Shown here: piece by piece, positions 34,458-45,033 of the stretch
Position numbering within the stretch: position 1 is the stretch's first letter
Layout: every line of letters starts with the position of its first letter
Position numbers and translations under genes: made by a program
Assembly (NCBI RefSeq): GCF_009870125.1
Contig: NC_046683.1
Span: 65,983,869 to 66,047,868 of the forward strand
Direction of reading: 5' to 3'
Length of the DNA stretch: 64,000 nucleotides
From: Drosophila pseudoobscura
Lineage: Eukaryota > Arthropoda > Insecta > Diptera > Drosophilidae
The notes under the pieces: model-generated
What the model was told of the DNA's origin: nothing
What the model saw: only the letters and a program-made list of their open reading frames with translations
Databases searched by the model: none

Positions 34458-36152
34458 ATGACAGGCAGGCTACCGGCATGCGTAATCGATGTGGGCACCG
34501 GGTAAGTTTAGTCGCAGCCACCGCCTGCGGGGGTCTCCAATTGGAAAAAATAGGTCGTCTGTCTGATAGCGATGTTTACATTTACAGCTACTCGAAGATG
34601 GGATTTGCTGGCAACAAGGAGCCACAGTTCATCATCCCCTCGGCCATAGCCATCAAGGAGTCGGCTCGCGTTGGCGATACCAATACGCGGCGCATCACGA
34701 AAGGCATAGAGGACCTAGACTTTTTCATTGGCGATGAAGCCTTCGATGCCACTGGCTACTCCATTAAAGTATGTCGCCACACTGATAAGCTTATCGACAT
34801 TCCTTAATTTTTATCATCACCTCTGCAGTACCCGGTGCGTCATGGTCTGGTGGAGGACTGGGACTTAATGGAGCGCTTCCTGGAGCAGTGCATTTTCAAG
34901 TACTTGCGCGCGGAGCCCGAGGATCACTACTTCCTGCTGACTGAGCCGCCACTAAACACGCCCGAGAACCGGGAATATACGGCGGAAATTATGTTCGAAA
35001 CATTCAATGTTCCTGGCCTGTATATCGCAGTGCAGGCCGTGCTGGCCCTGGCTGCCAGTTGGGCTTCCAGATCCGCCGAAGAGCGCACACTCACCGGAAT
35101 TGTGGTGGACAGTGGCGATGGAGTGACGCACGTTATACCCGTGGTAAATAGAGCGCCCTCCCCATATCTTATCAGCAAATACTTTATTGACAAAATGTAA
35201 AGTAGGAATGGGCTTGGAATAGCCACTAAACTATTTGCAATCCATTGTAGTTTAATCAATTATTTCCCTCTAAAAAATAATTAATTAAGCCTGTTTTTCC
35301 TTAGGCCGAGGGCTACGTGATTGGCTCTTGCATCAAGCACATTCCCATTGCTGGCCGCAACATCACATCGTTTATCCAGAGTTTGCTGCGTGAACGGGAG
35401 GTGGGCATACCGCCCGAACAAAGCCTCGAAACTGCCAAAGCGATCAAAGAGAAGCACTGCTATATCTGCCCCGACATTGCCAAAGAGTTTGCCAAGTACG
35501 ACTCAGAGCCAAATAAATGGATACGCAACTTTTCGGGCGTCAACACGGTCACCAAGTCGCCGTTCAACGTCGACGTCGGCTACGAACGCTTCCTGGGACC
35601 GGAGATCTTCTTCCATCCCGAGTTCTCGAACCCCGACTTTACCATACCCCTCTCGGAGATTGTCGACAACGTCATCCAGAACTGCCCTATCGACGTGAGG
35701 CGTCCGCTGTACAACAACATTGTCCTCAGCGGTGGCTCCACCATGTTCAAGGACTTTGGCAGGCGTCTGCAGCGCGACATCAAGCGATCGGTGGACACGC
35801 GCTTACGCATCAGCGAGAACTTATCCGAGGGACGCATTAAGGTTAGCTCACTCACTCTCCTATGAGTCATGCATCTTAATCGGGTTTTTATATATTCCAC
35901 AGCCAAAACCAATTGACGTTCAAGTGATTACTCATCACATGCAGCGGTATGCAGTGTGGTTTGGCGGCAGCATGTTGGCCTCAACGGTGTGTTACCATCG
36001 CCAAGGAGCCCTTACAACTGATGCTCATTGATAATGGTTATTGTTTCTTTTTACAGCCCGAGTTCTATCAGGTGTGTCACACAAAGGCTGCCTACGAGGA
36101 GTATGGCCCGAGCATTTGCCGTCACAATCCCGTCTTTGGCACCATGACATAA
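34458..36152 (+). CDS. Arp3: Arp3 (Arp66B), actin-related protein of the Arp2/3 complex
   Basis: Subunit of the Arp2/3 complex, which nucleates branched actin filaments. Exons: 34458-34501, 34588-34768, 34829-35143, 35305-35841, 35903-35986, 36057-36152, giving 418 residues, the standard Arp3 length. Actin-fold nucleotide motifs: [16 protein letters not shown] (across the first junction, about 9-24), [14 protein letters not shown] (about 168-181) and [16 protein letters not shown] in exon 4. The C-terminus is [18 protein letters not shown]-rich poly(A) signals occur near 36760-36775. Confidence 0.97.
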
Positions 36153-37037
36153 TTGATGTGTTCCGATTTGATTCGATTCAGTCGGGGCCAGCCTGTCCAA
36201 TGCAGCAGCGGTGCAGTTATTATTAATATTTTCAATTTTAAATTTGATTCTATTTGCTTTGAATATGTTGTATTCCATGCGCTAAAGTATTAGTACCGAT
36301 TTTCCCCTTTCCCCTTTGTATGTTTAGCTTTTAAAAGCGTATAAAAAGTGTGGTAATTCTCTCCCTCTCTCTTTACGGCCAGCGGTTTCGCTCTAATTTA
36401 AGCTTAAAAACTCTTAAAAAAAACAACAATTCCGATGTCTGCCAGTTAAATGTTTGCTAATCTGTAAGGTGCATTACTTCTAGATTTTATATCGCACACA
36501 AAACCCAAAAAAAAAAACAAACATACCCAAGATCTTGAAAAGGATACCCTGCCCTCACCATTCTTACATATATATATATATACGGAAAGAACGCTGTACT
36601 TGTCATAGTAATATTTATAATTGCAATAACTGCGAAGCGATAAAGGTTTACAGAAAACAAAACGGAATGAAATGAAATACCATAAAAAAGAAAAGATAAG
36701 AATTATTGTGGAGGAACCTGTTTGTTATATTGATAGGGCATTATTTGAAATGGCATTAAATAAATCAATAAAACATACTTTAAGCTCAAAACGTGGCTCC
36801 TTTTTGACCTGGAAGCTTGTACTGGAAAAGTTTTATTCAATGCATTGTTCACATGCTCTGTATATGTGTGTCTTTTGTGTGTGTTCGTTTAAATTGATCT
36901 AATATATATATATATATATATATCCTTTCATATCATATATAAATTTTGTGACGGTGTCGATTTAGCTGATGGGAATATACTAAAAAGGTTCGGAGTTTCC
37001 AAAAAACGTTTTCAAACTATGACTTTTGAATAATTGA
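36153..37037 (+). other. Arp3 3' UTR and convergent spacer
   Basis: AT-rich, with (TA)n microsatellites at about 36567-36582 and 36901-36922. Poly(A)-signal clusters (AAATAAATCAATAAAAC) lie near 36758-36775. The TCF25 homologue ends on the other strand at 37038. I see nothing else coding. Confidence 0.5.
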
Positions 37038-39491
37038 CTAGTCCACATAGTCGCTGGAGCCCTCCTCCTCGTCGTTGCTGCTGTTCGACTGAGCGGCAGC
37101 CGTTTCCGGGGATCGGAGATGCTCCGCAACACGAAAGTTCTGCAGAAAGTCCCGCATGGCATCCATTATCATAGTGAGCGATTGCTGCAGGCCAACTTCT
37201 ACAATCGTTTCAGAATTTATAAACATTAGAAATGATGAAATGAGCCGGGGATGAACAAACCTTCGGCTTCGCCGTTGGCTGGCCTGGCCAGCTGTTCTGC
37301 AACTGCTGCTGCGGCCGCAGCCTCAGCTGGCGGTAGGGCTGCTGCTGCTCCAACTCCTGCAACCTGGGCCTGTTGTTGAACTGCCGCAATGTTGAACGAT
37401 GGCAAGAGGGATTGGAAAAACATAGATACGGAGTTGCTGGGGTTGTTTGTGGGACTGCTGCTGGATGAAGACTTTCTGCAAAGAATATACATGTACATTT
37501 AAGCTAAGGTCTCCCAGCTATTGTCGTACTGTTGATAGCAATTGACACTGTCTGGTGGTGGCAGTGGATCGTAGGTCATAATCGCCTGCTTCTCCTTGGC
37601 CACAAAGACGGCCAGGGGAACCTTCTCCTTGTAGTCGGAGAGTATCACATGCCGCAAAATGGGTCGTGGCGGTGTGCCGCCATAGCGTACGGACCGTTTC
37701 TCTTTGTATTCACTAACAACAGGGTCTTTGTTTTCGATGCGATCGAGTACGATGTTGACATTGGACTCCAGCCACGGCAGCACCTCGGTCGAACGCCAAA
37801 CGACTCGAGCACGGCACACATACAAGCACACAAGCTGGTGCAAGGCGGGCGATTGACTGGGGGAAAGGGAAATGGAGAGAGAGCGATAACGTATAAGATA
37901 GCGATAATCGAAACCCTCTTCCAGGTGCCAGAACACTCACTTTCCCGACACATCCGAGAAGAAATATGACGAGGCCAGCACGCGCTTGTCCGTTTGCACC
38001 GACATCTCGTCCAGGAGTGGCCTCAACACAGCCGGAAACATAAGGAGTGCATACTGCAGAGCATCGTTGGAGCGATCACAAGCGCCGTGCAGTGTGTACA
38101 GGGCCAGGGCGTAGGAGTAGGCCATGTTGGGGAGCTGCGACAGGTTCCGGGCGACATTGTACTCCTCATAGAACTCCACCAGCCAGCCAAACTGTTTGCT
38201 CCTCAGGGCGTAGTAGTCGATGACCAGAATCATGGCCAGCGGATCCGTTTCTGGCTGGAGGCTCAGCAGCAGCTTTGAGATCTCAAACGCTGTGCGGCTG
38301 CATGCACGCTCTTCCAGATATTGGGCATGCTTGAAGAGCACAATGTAGAATGAGCGGTTCTCCTGGCGACGGTAGTCCAGACGGCAGTTGCCCGATGTCA
38401 GGCTGAAGTTAATGTGCAGCGACGACTCCAGCAGAAGGAGAGCGCGCTCCAGCAGCTCCGCGGCCAGGGCAAAGTCCTCGGTCATCTTGCAGACCTCGCT
38501 CAGCTGGACTAGCGAGTCCACGTGGTAGGGGCAGCGCTTAATAAGCGTGATCAGAAACTCCGAATCGATGCGCTCCAGGGCAGAAAGGAACATGTGCTGC
38601 ACTCCCTGGTAGTACTGGCTATGCTCGAACGCAAACCACTGCACTGCATCGTTGCTGCTGCTGCTCTTCGTGGACATTGAGGAACCGGGTAATTCGATTG
38701 TCGGGAGCAGTTGCATCGTGATGGTGTTCTTGGTGAGCTGTGGCCAGGACTCCCTGGCTGTCACCATATAAGTAGACTTCAGAGTGGGCTTCTGGCGGCC
38801 ACGCTTGGTTCTGCACAAAAAATGTACCCAATTAGAGCGTAAAGTCACAATAGTTCGGTGGGGATCACTTACTCTACTTTGACCACCCGCTTGCCGAAGG
38901 TCCGACGCATCTCGTTGTGCGAATTAAGGTGTCGCAGCTCCACGCTAAGCAGCTTCTTGGTTGCCGAACCGCCAGGAGCTCCAGCAGCTGCTGCCTGCTG
39001 CTTTACCGATTGCCTGGGCACTGCATCGTAGACTTTGCCCAACAATGGATCCTTCTCGAAGTACTTGTCCTGCCGCTCGTTGTCCTCGCTGCTGATGTGA
39101 TTACCGCTGGACTTGACTTTCTTCTTGCGCTTCTTTTTCTTCTTTTTGGCAGCGGCACTGGCGTTCGGCAAAGCAGCCGACGGATGCTCCGTTTCGTTGT
39201 CATCCTCCTTGAACTCGCTCTCCGAGAGACTCAGGCCGGGCTGATTCAACTGGAATTGGACGCGACGTTGGAGAATGGGCAGTTGACGTTGAGCTGGCAG
39301 TCGAGAATTGGATGATTCAGACAGAGACTACGTACCAGATCAAATGGATTTAAATGCGATTTGCGATCTCTGACAGTATTGTAGTCCTCCAGCTCGTCAT
39401 TGTCACTCAATTCCTCGCCCTCTTCGTCGTCGGGCGGCGGCGGCAGCTTGTCAGCGTCGCCCTGCAGCTTCTTCAGCATACGCGCAGACAT
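37038..39491 (-). CDS. TCF25/NULP1 homologue (Rqc1-like)
   Basis: Member of the Tcf25 family, linked in yeast (Rqc1) and humans to the ribosome quality-control complex; the fly counterpart is, I believe, CG7927. Exons, minus order: 39491-39336, 39249-38873, 38810-37941, 37856-37530, 37475-37261, 37198-37038, giving 701 residues in consistent phase. The N-terminus is acidic (DDEEGEELSDNDELEDYN). A Lys run follows (KKKKKKRKKKVKSS), a likely nuclear or ribosome-binding patch. Then comes the conserved helical Tcf25 domain with YFFSDVSG, YGGTPPRPILRHVILSDYKE and FFQSLLPSF. The 54-nt intron 37476-37529 has a weak GTACGA donor but is required to keep the family frame. Confidence 0.9.
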
Positions 39492-39591
39492 GGTTGTAGA
39501 CGAGCTCCGCGATTATATTATATTTAATTTACAAATTTATTCAGATTTTATTAATTTTCGTACAAAATGCGTGTGTATTGTGGTTATCGTT

Positions 39592-39725
39592 GCTGTTATC
39601 GATCAAATATATGTACCGTGTAATTTCGTGTACGTTCGCTTGCCAGTCAAGGCAGGTGTTCTGGTGCTAACCGCTACTATCGATGGTTTTGCTACTAACT
39701 ATACTATCGTGATACTATCGAGCTA
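39592..39725 (-). promoter_or_regulatory. DRE-like cluster upstream of TCF25 homologue
   Basis: TTATCGATCA at 39596-39605, CTATCGATGG at 39677-39686, and two CTATCG half sites at 39701-39722. These lie 100-230 bases upstream of the start codon and fit a DREF-type housekeeping promoter. Confidence 0.5.
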
Positions 39726-39951
39726 GTATCTGTCGGTTGTCTCTTCCTCTCCGCCAGAGGGCGCACACATTGTACTCCGTGGTCTTGCATTGTCTGATGC
39801 TGCACAGTAGTAACAGTAACTAAAAAATCTTACTTTAAAATCGTAATTTCCATTTGAAGCAAAATAAAATGCCAAAAAGCAAGAAATAAAAAAATTAGGA
39901 TCAAAACGAGGCAGCCGAGGCCACATTCTACGGCACATTGCATGTCGAACC

Positions 39952-40393
39952 ATCTAAAACAAAAGGCAGAGTTGGAACATGGCATTCTGATCAATGCAGG
40001 CCAAATAATAATAAACAATTTATAATAAATTACAAAGTTGTCAATGAAATTGAATTTCTCTCAAATTCATTAAAAAATGTCATCTTCAATGAAGAAACGA
40101 TACTGAGAAAGCATCGTTTAAAATTAATAACTTTTGGTCTACTAAATTTAATTGATACCATAACCCTCTTTAAGGTAAACATTTTCAATACAAAAATTGT
40201 AAATAAAAATGAAATAGAGGACAATTTTAAGCATGAAAAACAGCCTGTTGAACTGTCTGATCTACTGAATATTGCAACGGTTAAACTAATTCGAAATTCA
40301 GATTTAATAATCATTTATATAAAATGTCCTCATATTAACGATCTTGCAAGCTTTACCATGCAAGAGCCATCTCACAAGATGATGGAATGTTAG
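39952..40393 (+). pseudogene. Argonaute-2 scrap fused to errantivirus-type env fragment (copy A)
   Basis: 39955-40002 matches the Ago2-derived sequence at 45034 over about 45 bases (AAACAAAAGGCAGAGTTGGAACATGGCATTCTGA). From 40005 the sequence matches 45468-45718 nearly base for base and reads as part of a retroviral envelope F-like ectodomain: NEIEFLSNSL, a long amphipathic helix, then a DLLNIATVKL / IIIYIKCP segment. These features resemble Env of insect errantiviruses (gypsy type) or their domesticated relatives. It lacks a signal peptide, cleavage region and transmembrane anchor and ends at 40391. It is a non-functional fragment, more complete at the 3' side than copy B. Confidence 0.6.
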
Positions 40394-40559
40394 TTATAAG
40401 TGAAAATGTTTGTAGACAGAATGGTGCCATATTAGTTTAAGGCAACAATAACGTAGACAATACTACTTTGATAGGATCGTATCTCCTTATGTTCAACAAC
40501 ACAATTAAAATAAATAATATAACCCACATAAATGATAAAGGTCGCATCATAGATATACA

Positions 40560-41300
40560 TATATACCAATATCAAAGACAAGATGTTGCATGAGCGACCA
40601 AAAAGCTGTTCTATGGCGGGTCCTAACATTAGAACCCAAAAGGCACGAGGGAGCGCGCGGGGTTTCAATTCCCTTTTCGCCTGTACTTCGTCTCTACCGC
40701 GACCCCGCTGCCCATCGGTTTCGTCTGTTCGGCAATTCTGGACTCTCGAGCCTCAGCACCGTCGAAGCGGTGGTCGCGGATCGCCGATGTCTTTGGAGCG
40801 GCACAGTGGGACCTTTGGCCGTCTCAGCTTGCTAAATTAGTTAGTGAATATGAGTTCAATAAATATTTGCATTGAGTACTTACATATATATAAACTTTGA
40901 GTGCTTATATCTCCTAAACTAAAACTATCTTGAAAATTTGATTGGAAAATTCTCTATTAGATGCGTACATTAAATTTATCTAAAGCCCTCATACAATTTT
41001 TTTACTATTTCGGCTGAGTCTCCACTGTTCCGCGCCAAAGACATCAGCGACCACGCTGCCCTACGGTTTCGGCACGCAGACGATTCATATTTTGTTTTTT
41101 TATTCTTTCTCTCGAGACACACCGACTCGACGCTGACCGAGGCATTGACGAAGCCGAGTAGCATTTCGGAGGCGAAGGTAAAAGAGAATTGAAGTAATAG
41201 CTCCGCGTCCCGTGAAGCGTCAAACGAAAATTGACAAAGAATTTGTTCCTCATGCAACATCTTGGTATTGTATAGTCTTTGCCAATATACTGGCACATAA
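40560..41300. repeat. Diverged inverted duplication of an unknown coding fragment
   Basis: Left arm 40562-40850 (+) and right arm about 40985-41290 (-), with about 130 bases between. Matching words in opposite orientation: AAGATGTTGCATGAG (40580-40594 and the complement near 41250-41264), TCTCGAG, GTGGTCGC, GATGTCTTTGG and GCGG/GCGCGGAACAGTGG. In translation both arms begin MLHE and end with MSL[EA]R-x-SG, so each arm carries the same small gene piece. The right arm (minus) keeps an open frame of about 140 codons (40976-41401); the left arm is shifted. The family is not recognised. Confidence 0.55.
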
Positions 41301-41426
41301 ATATAAGACGTAGATATAAGCATTGCATGTTTCGGATTAGCTAAATCCAACATGAATATATATATAAGAATCATTCTGAATAAAGTAGCCCTTCCAATCA
41401 TTTAACATTCATTTACTTGCAGAAAA

Positions 41427-42665
41427 ATGGCGCAAGTATGCAGAGTCTGCATGGCACCGCCAGTCTCCGGACCATTCAAAAACATTTTTGATGAGCCACA
41501 GAACTGGGACACTTGCATTGCTGACATGATAGCGGAGTGCACCGGGTACGTGGTTTGTCGAGGGGACTTACTGCCGGAAAACATATGTCCGCCCTGCCTT
41601 GAGGATGCAGTGAGTGCATTCAGCTTTAAGAAGACCTGCGAGCAGAGCCATAGGCTCTATATTCCAGTGTTGGAGGAGGCTGGAGGAGAAGACATCTGTC
41701 ATAATCTGGAAGACGATGAGGATTGGGAACATTCAGATAGCGGAAATGAGCTAACGAACCAATTTGAAAATGCAAAGGTTCACGGTGATAAGGATGTCGA
41801 TCATCAGTTCAAATGTAGTCTTTGCCCAAAGAGCTATACGCACAAATCGAATCTAAATAGACACAAACAATTACACACTGAAGAACGAACCTACAAATGC
41901 TCCGACTGCTCAAAACCCTTTCGACTAAAATGCTATCTTCGAACACACAAGAAGTCACACTGCTCGAAGTCATTTAAGCTACAATCCGATCTCAAAGCAC
42001 ACACCCATACGCATACAGTTGATCGCCCTTACCACTGTTCATACTGTCCAATGTCTTTTACACAAAAATGCAATCTTCAAGCACACACCCGTACGCACAC
42101 AGGTGATCGCCCATTCCAATGTGATCACTGCTCGAAGTCATTTAAACAGAAAGGTCATCTTCAAGAACATGTACGTACGCACACTGGTGCCCGACGCTTC
42201 AAATGTTCCCACTGCTCGATGTCATTTAAATACCAATACGAACTTAAACAACACATCCAATGTCACACAGAGGAGCGACCATATAAGTGTACCTACTGCT
42301 CACAGTCATATCAGGACTTATCTCATCTCCAGGAACACATCTGTACTCCGGCGGAAAGACTGCATAAATGTTCTTACTGCATACAATCTTTCAGCGATAA
42401 ATCTAAATATCTTATACACACCCGTAGTCACACAGGTGAACGACCCTACCCCTGCTCTCATTGCTTGAAGTCATTCAAAGGAAAGTCGAATCTCCAGGTA
42501 CACATGCGATCTCACACAGGGGAGCATCCTTACAAGTGTACCCATTGCTCAAAGACATTTAGATATAGAAACAATAGCTACCACAAACACATACTTGCTC
42601 ACACAAGCGAAGACAAATTGGGACAGGAAGATACGATTGTACCTAGTGCAGAACGAGGTCTTTAA
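41427..42665 (+). CDS. ZAD-C2H2 zinc-finger protein
   Basis: 412 residues, single coding exon, probably nuclear DNA-binding. N-terminal ZAD (about 1-80) with the CRVCM and CPPC zinc pairs intact, used for homodimerisation. After an acidic linker come nine to ten C2H2 fingers with HTGE/HTEE-type linkers. Finger 3 has lost its Cys pair: after KKSH the sequence goes straight to CSKSFKLQSDLKAH. The seventh has lost its final His region (HLQEHICTPAE). The others are canonical (for example FQCDHCSKSFKQKGHLQEH). The ATG is preceded by TTTACTTGCAG, so a 5' UTR exon is possible. It is flanked by AAGTAG words at 41383-41388 and 42735-42740 and is absent from the otherwise matching copy at 45.72 kb. Confidence 0.85.
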   Translation: MAQVCRVCMAPPVSGPFKNIFDEPQNWDTCIADMIAECTGYVVCRGDLLPENICPPCLEDAVSAFSFKKTCEQSHRLYIPVLEEAGGEDICHNLEDDEDWEHSDSGNELTNQFENAKVHGDKDVDHQFKCSLCPKSYTHKSNLNRHKQLHTEERTYKCSDCSKPFRLKCYLRTHKKSHCSKSFKLQSDLKAHTHTHTVDRPYHCSYCPMSFTQKCNLQAHTRTHTGDRPFQCDHCSKSFKQKGHLQEHVRTHTGARRFKCSHCSMSFKYQYELKQHIQCHTEERPYKCTYCSQSYQDLSHLQEHICTPAERLHKCSYCIQSFSDKSKYLIHTRSHTGERPYPCSHCLKSFKGKSNLQVHMRSHTGEHPYKCTHCSKTFRYRNNSYHKHILAHTSEDKLGQEDTIVPSAERGL

Positions 42666-42740
42666 CCTTGTTAACCATAGATGGTCGCCGATACGTTCTT
42701 ATGTAACAATACATCCAACCTACTAATTCACAACAAGTAG

Positions 42741-43915
42741 CACTGCGGAGCAGACGCTCCAAATGAAATTATCTAAGTTCACTCATATTACACCAGCGCA
42801 AAGAATGGCGAAGGTGTGCCTGGATGATTCCGTTCCACTGGTGGACATATTCGCTGAAATCTGCAATCTCTGGGAGCTGCCTGAAAGATTTCTCCCCTAA
42901 GAATTCTGTGGAGCGCGGGGACTCTATGCCGCAGCTTATTTGCCCCTCCTGCATTAATGGGGTCCAGAGTGCATATCGTTATAAGCTAAAATTTGACCAA
43001 CGACCTGAAACTGATCAACGTTTTCGTATAGCTTTATCAAGCTATCAATGAAGAAACGTACACAATTAATAGCAGCGATAAAGAGGAGAATCACATTCGT
43101 GCAAATGAAAGCCATGGGATCGAGGAAGAGCACGAAAATGAGCAAAAATATACAATCGAACAAAGAGAATAAGAGGCAGGAGTCAGAGAAAAAGAACCAT
43201 CCATTTGAAATAGAGGATTTCTTGGGGACGATGGAAATTCTTATGAGCATATCAACGGATACCGAGAACCAGAAGAAATTAGACTTCTATCAGAACTTCA
43301 AAATGTATCGGGACGAAACATTTAAGAATGGGGGCAGTTAACGTACCCAATTCTATTGAGCTCTCATAAGAGTTGTAAGCAATCTTTGGCTTTCTAAGAC
43401 GAAAACAATTTCAATCTTGGGCCTCCGCCTAATTGGTTTTTTTCAAGACATAAGGTCGGAGGAATTTTGGAGCGGCAGACTGAGAGCATTCTCCAGAGAG
43501 AATCCCAGCAGTAAGAATTTTAGCTTTTTGTTGAAGCGGGAGCGGCTGGCGGCTGAGAGCCGGAAAGCGGTAGCGGTGGTTCAGAGCCAGAAAGAGGTAT
43601 GGGGCAAATTAAATTAGGTGGATAAGGTCGGAGGAATTTTGAACAAATGAGTCGCAGACCGCACGTTGCCCCCATTTTATAGGCTGCGGACACGCGAAAT
43701 TGAAGCAGCGCAGCGCTGCTGCAGACTCATGCGCAGACGCAGCAGGCTCTCTGCCCGCTTTTTATTGGTTCTGCTCACCATGCCTTTGTACATGTATGCA
43801 TGTGTATGTGTCTGGGCCTGGGCCTGGGTAAATCTGGCGATGACAGCAGTGCCTAGTGATGGACTTTTTCGGGAAAAAATAAGTGTATAGATACTTAGCC
43901 CAAATAGATATTCAA
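42741..43915 (+). repeat. Direct duplication unit, copy A
   Basis: Near-identical to 45729-46995 (only scattered substitutions and a few indels by eye). It begins CACTGCGGAGCAGACGCTCC and fades after TGCCTAGTGATGGACTT and CTTAGCCCAAATAGA. It carries a degenerate ZAD gene plus about 500 bases of flank (GGTCGGAGGAATTTTG twice, a TTTTATAGGCTGCGGACACG block). Confidence 0.85.
42770..43341 (+). pseudogene. Degenerate ZAD gene, copy A
   Basis: Begins MKLSKF and MAKVCLDDS at 42806. The first zinc pair is reduced to a single Cys (KVCLDD instead of C-x2-C), but the second, ICPSCINGVQSAY, is present. Copy A has lost about 35 bases relative to copy B within the ELPENSPGYIIS stretch, shifting the frame. 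After SSYQ a stop occurs at 43049-43051. A shifted Lys-rich frame (43048-43341) continues. No zinc fingers remain. Confidence 0.7.
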
Positions 43916-43916
43916 T

Positions 43917-44090
43917 CGCAGTAAGCGATCTGCGCGGCAAGTTTCGCTGGGCTCTGACTGGCACACCCAGACAAAACAAGGAACTAGATATATGTATGTA
44001 TATGCGCTTTTGAAGTTCCTGCGCTGTTCACCATTCGACGATCTGAACACGTGGAAGAAGCGAATCGATAACAAAAGTGCTGCTCATTAC
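43917..44090 (+). pseudogene. Lodestar/TTF2-like SNF2 ATPase fragment
   Basis: One frame reads VSDLRGKFRWALTGTPRQNK then ELD. A single-base shift later it continues YALLKFLRCSPFDDL and TWKKRIDNKSA. This is the motif III region (ALTGTP-x-QN) of SNF2 ATPases, with the flank characteristic of lodestar/TTF2, from memory. The Q-for-R change at GTPRQN and the frameshift show it is dead. No other part of the ATPase is nearby. It starts right where duplication copy A ends. Confidence 0.7.
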
Positions 44091-44469
44091 ATTCGTGTAG
44101 TCTATATTAAAAAACTCATGCCAGAAATTCTAAACCCTATACATGCAGCATGTAAGAATACGTGTGCATCCATACATTAAAATACGCTCGAAGAGAAAAC
44201 GCAAACCAAACAACACATTTGCGCTTAAAACTAAAAAGAAACATTACTGCATTACCAGCAGTGAGCGATGACGAATGTCACCTACAATGTCATGTAGGCG
44301 TTGACGCCAGCCAAATCGAATCTTTTGTTTCTTTCTTGTCCGCGCGTGCCGAACGAAATTCGGTTCTGCCGACCGAGCGCAGTAGAAGAGAACTTCGTTT
44401 TTTCTGTTCGTCTCTTTTGCGCCTGCGTCGGCAGAACTCTTTTTCTTTCTTCGCTTTGCATTAGTGTTG

Positions 44470-44900
44470 TGCTGCTCATGAGTGAGTGAATAAAAAAGAG
44501 TTGTTCACTTAAGTGAGCAACTGAACATGTTCCTTCCAAGCTGTTCTTTCTTGCTCACTTGTTCTTTGTTGTTCACTTGTTCATTTTTGCTCACTTGTTC
44601 TTTGTTGTTCACTTGTTCATTTTTGTTCACTTGTTCTCTACTCACTTTTTGCGAAATTTTGCTCCTCAAAGGGCATTTTGCGATCTGGCAGCTGTTGCTC
44701 ATATTTGCGTTTACTTCACACTTTTTGTATTACCGGCAAAGCTGTTTGCTCTTTCAAAAATTCAAAATGTCGCTAATTCGAAAGTATAGTGAAATTTGGA
44801 ACATGAACATGAATAGTGAACAACTGAGTGAGCAAGTCAGCAACTGAGCAAGTGACTTACTAAAAAAGAACAAGTGAACATGTTCACCAAAATGAGCAAT
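44470..44900. repeat. GTTCACTTGTTC tandem and inverted repeat locus
   Basis: Left part 44500-44645: about five units of TTGTTCACTTGTTCATTTTTGCTCACTTGTTCTTTG with period near 34-35. Right part 44795-44895: the same words inverted (GTGAACAACTGAGTGAGCAAG, AAAGAACAAGTGAACATGTTCACC). About 150 unrelated bases separate them. The arms could form a long imperfect hairpin. Open frames across it are a repeat artefact (FLLTCSLLFTCS). Confidence 0.6.
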
Positions 44901-45033
44901 GTTTACCCAACACTACTTTGCATTTGCTATTTGCAATCGACTAATTGTGCGCAAACGAAGTGAAATTTATTGCTGTGAATAATTTTATTATCAGGTAAGT
45001 GCACTGTTTAAATAATTAATAATATGTGTTGTG

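Noticed and set aside
37865-37890. GAGAGAGAG run as an MSL recognition element
   Set aside because: Simple GA sequence in an intron; no flanking match to the consensus as I know it, and such runs occur by chance.
39938-40393. Intact viral-type gene
   Set aside because: The 151-codon frame is only an internal env piece preceded by an Ago2 scrap; there is no signal, cleavage site, anchor, gag, pol or LTR nearby.
44527-44847. 106-codon frame rich in FLLTCSLL repeats
   Set aside because: Arises from the tandem GTTCACTTGTTC repeat; not a real membrane protein.
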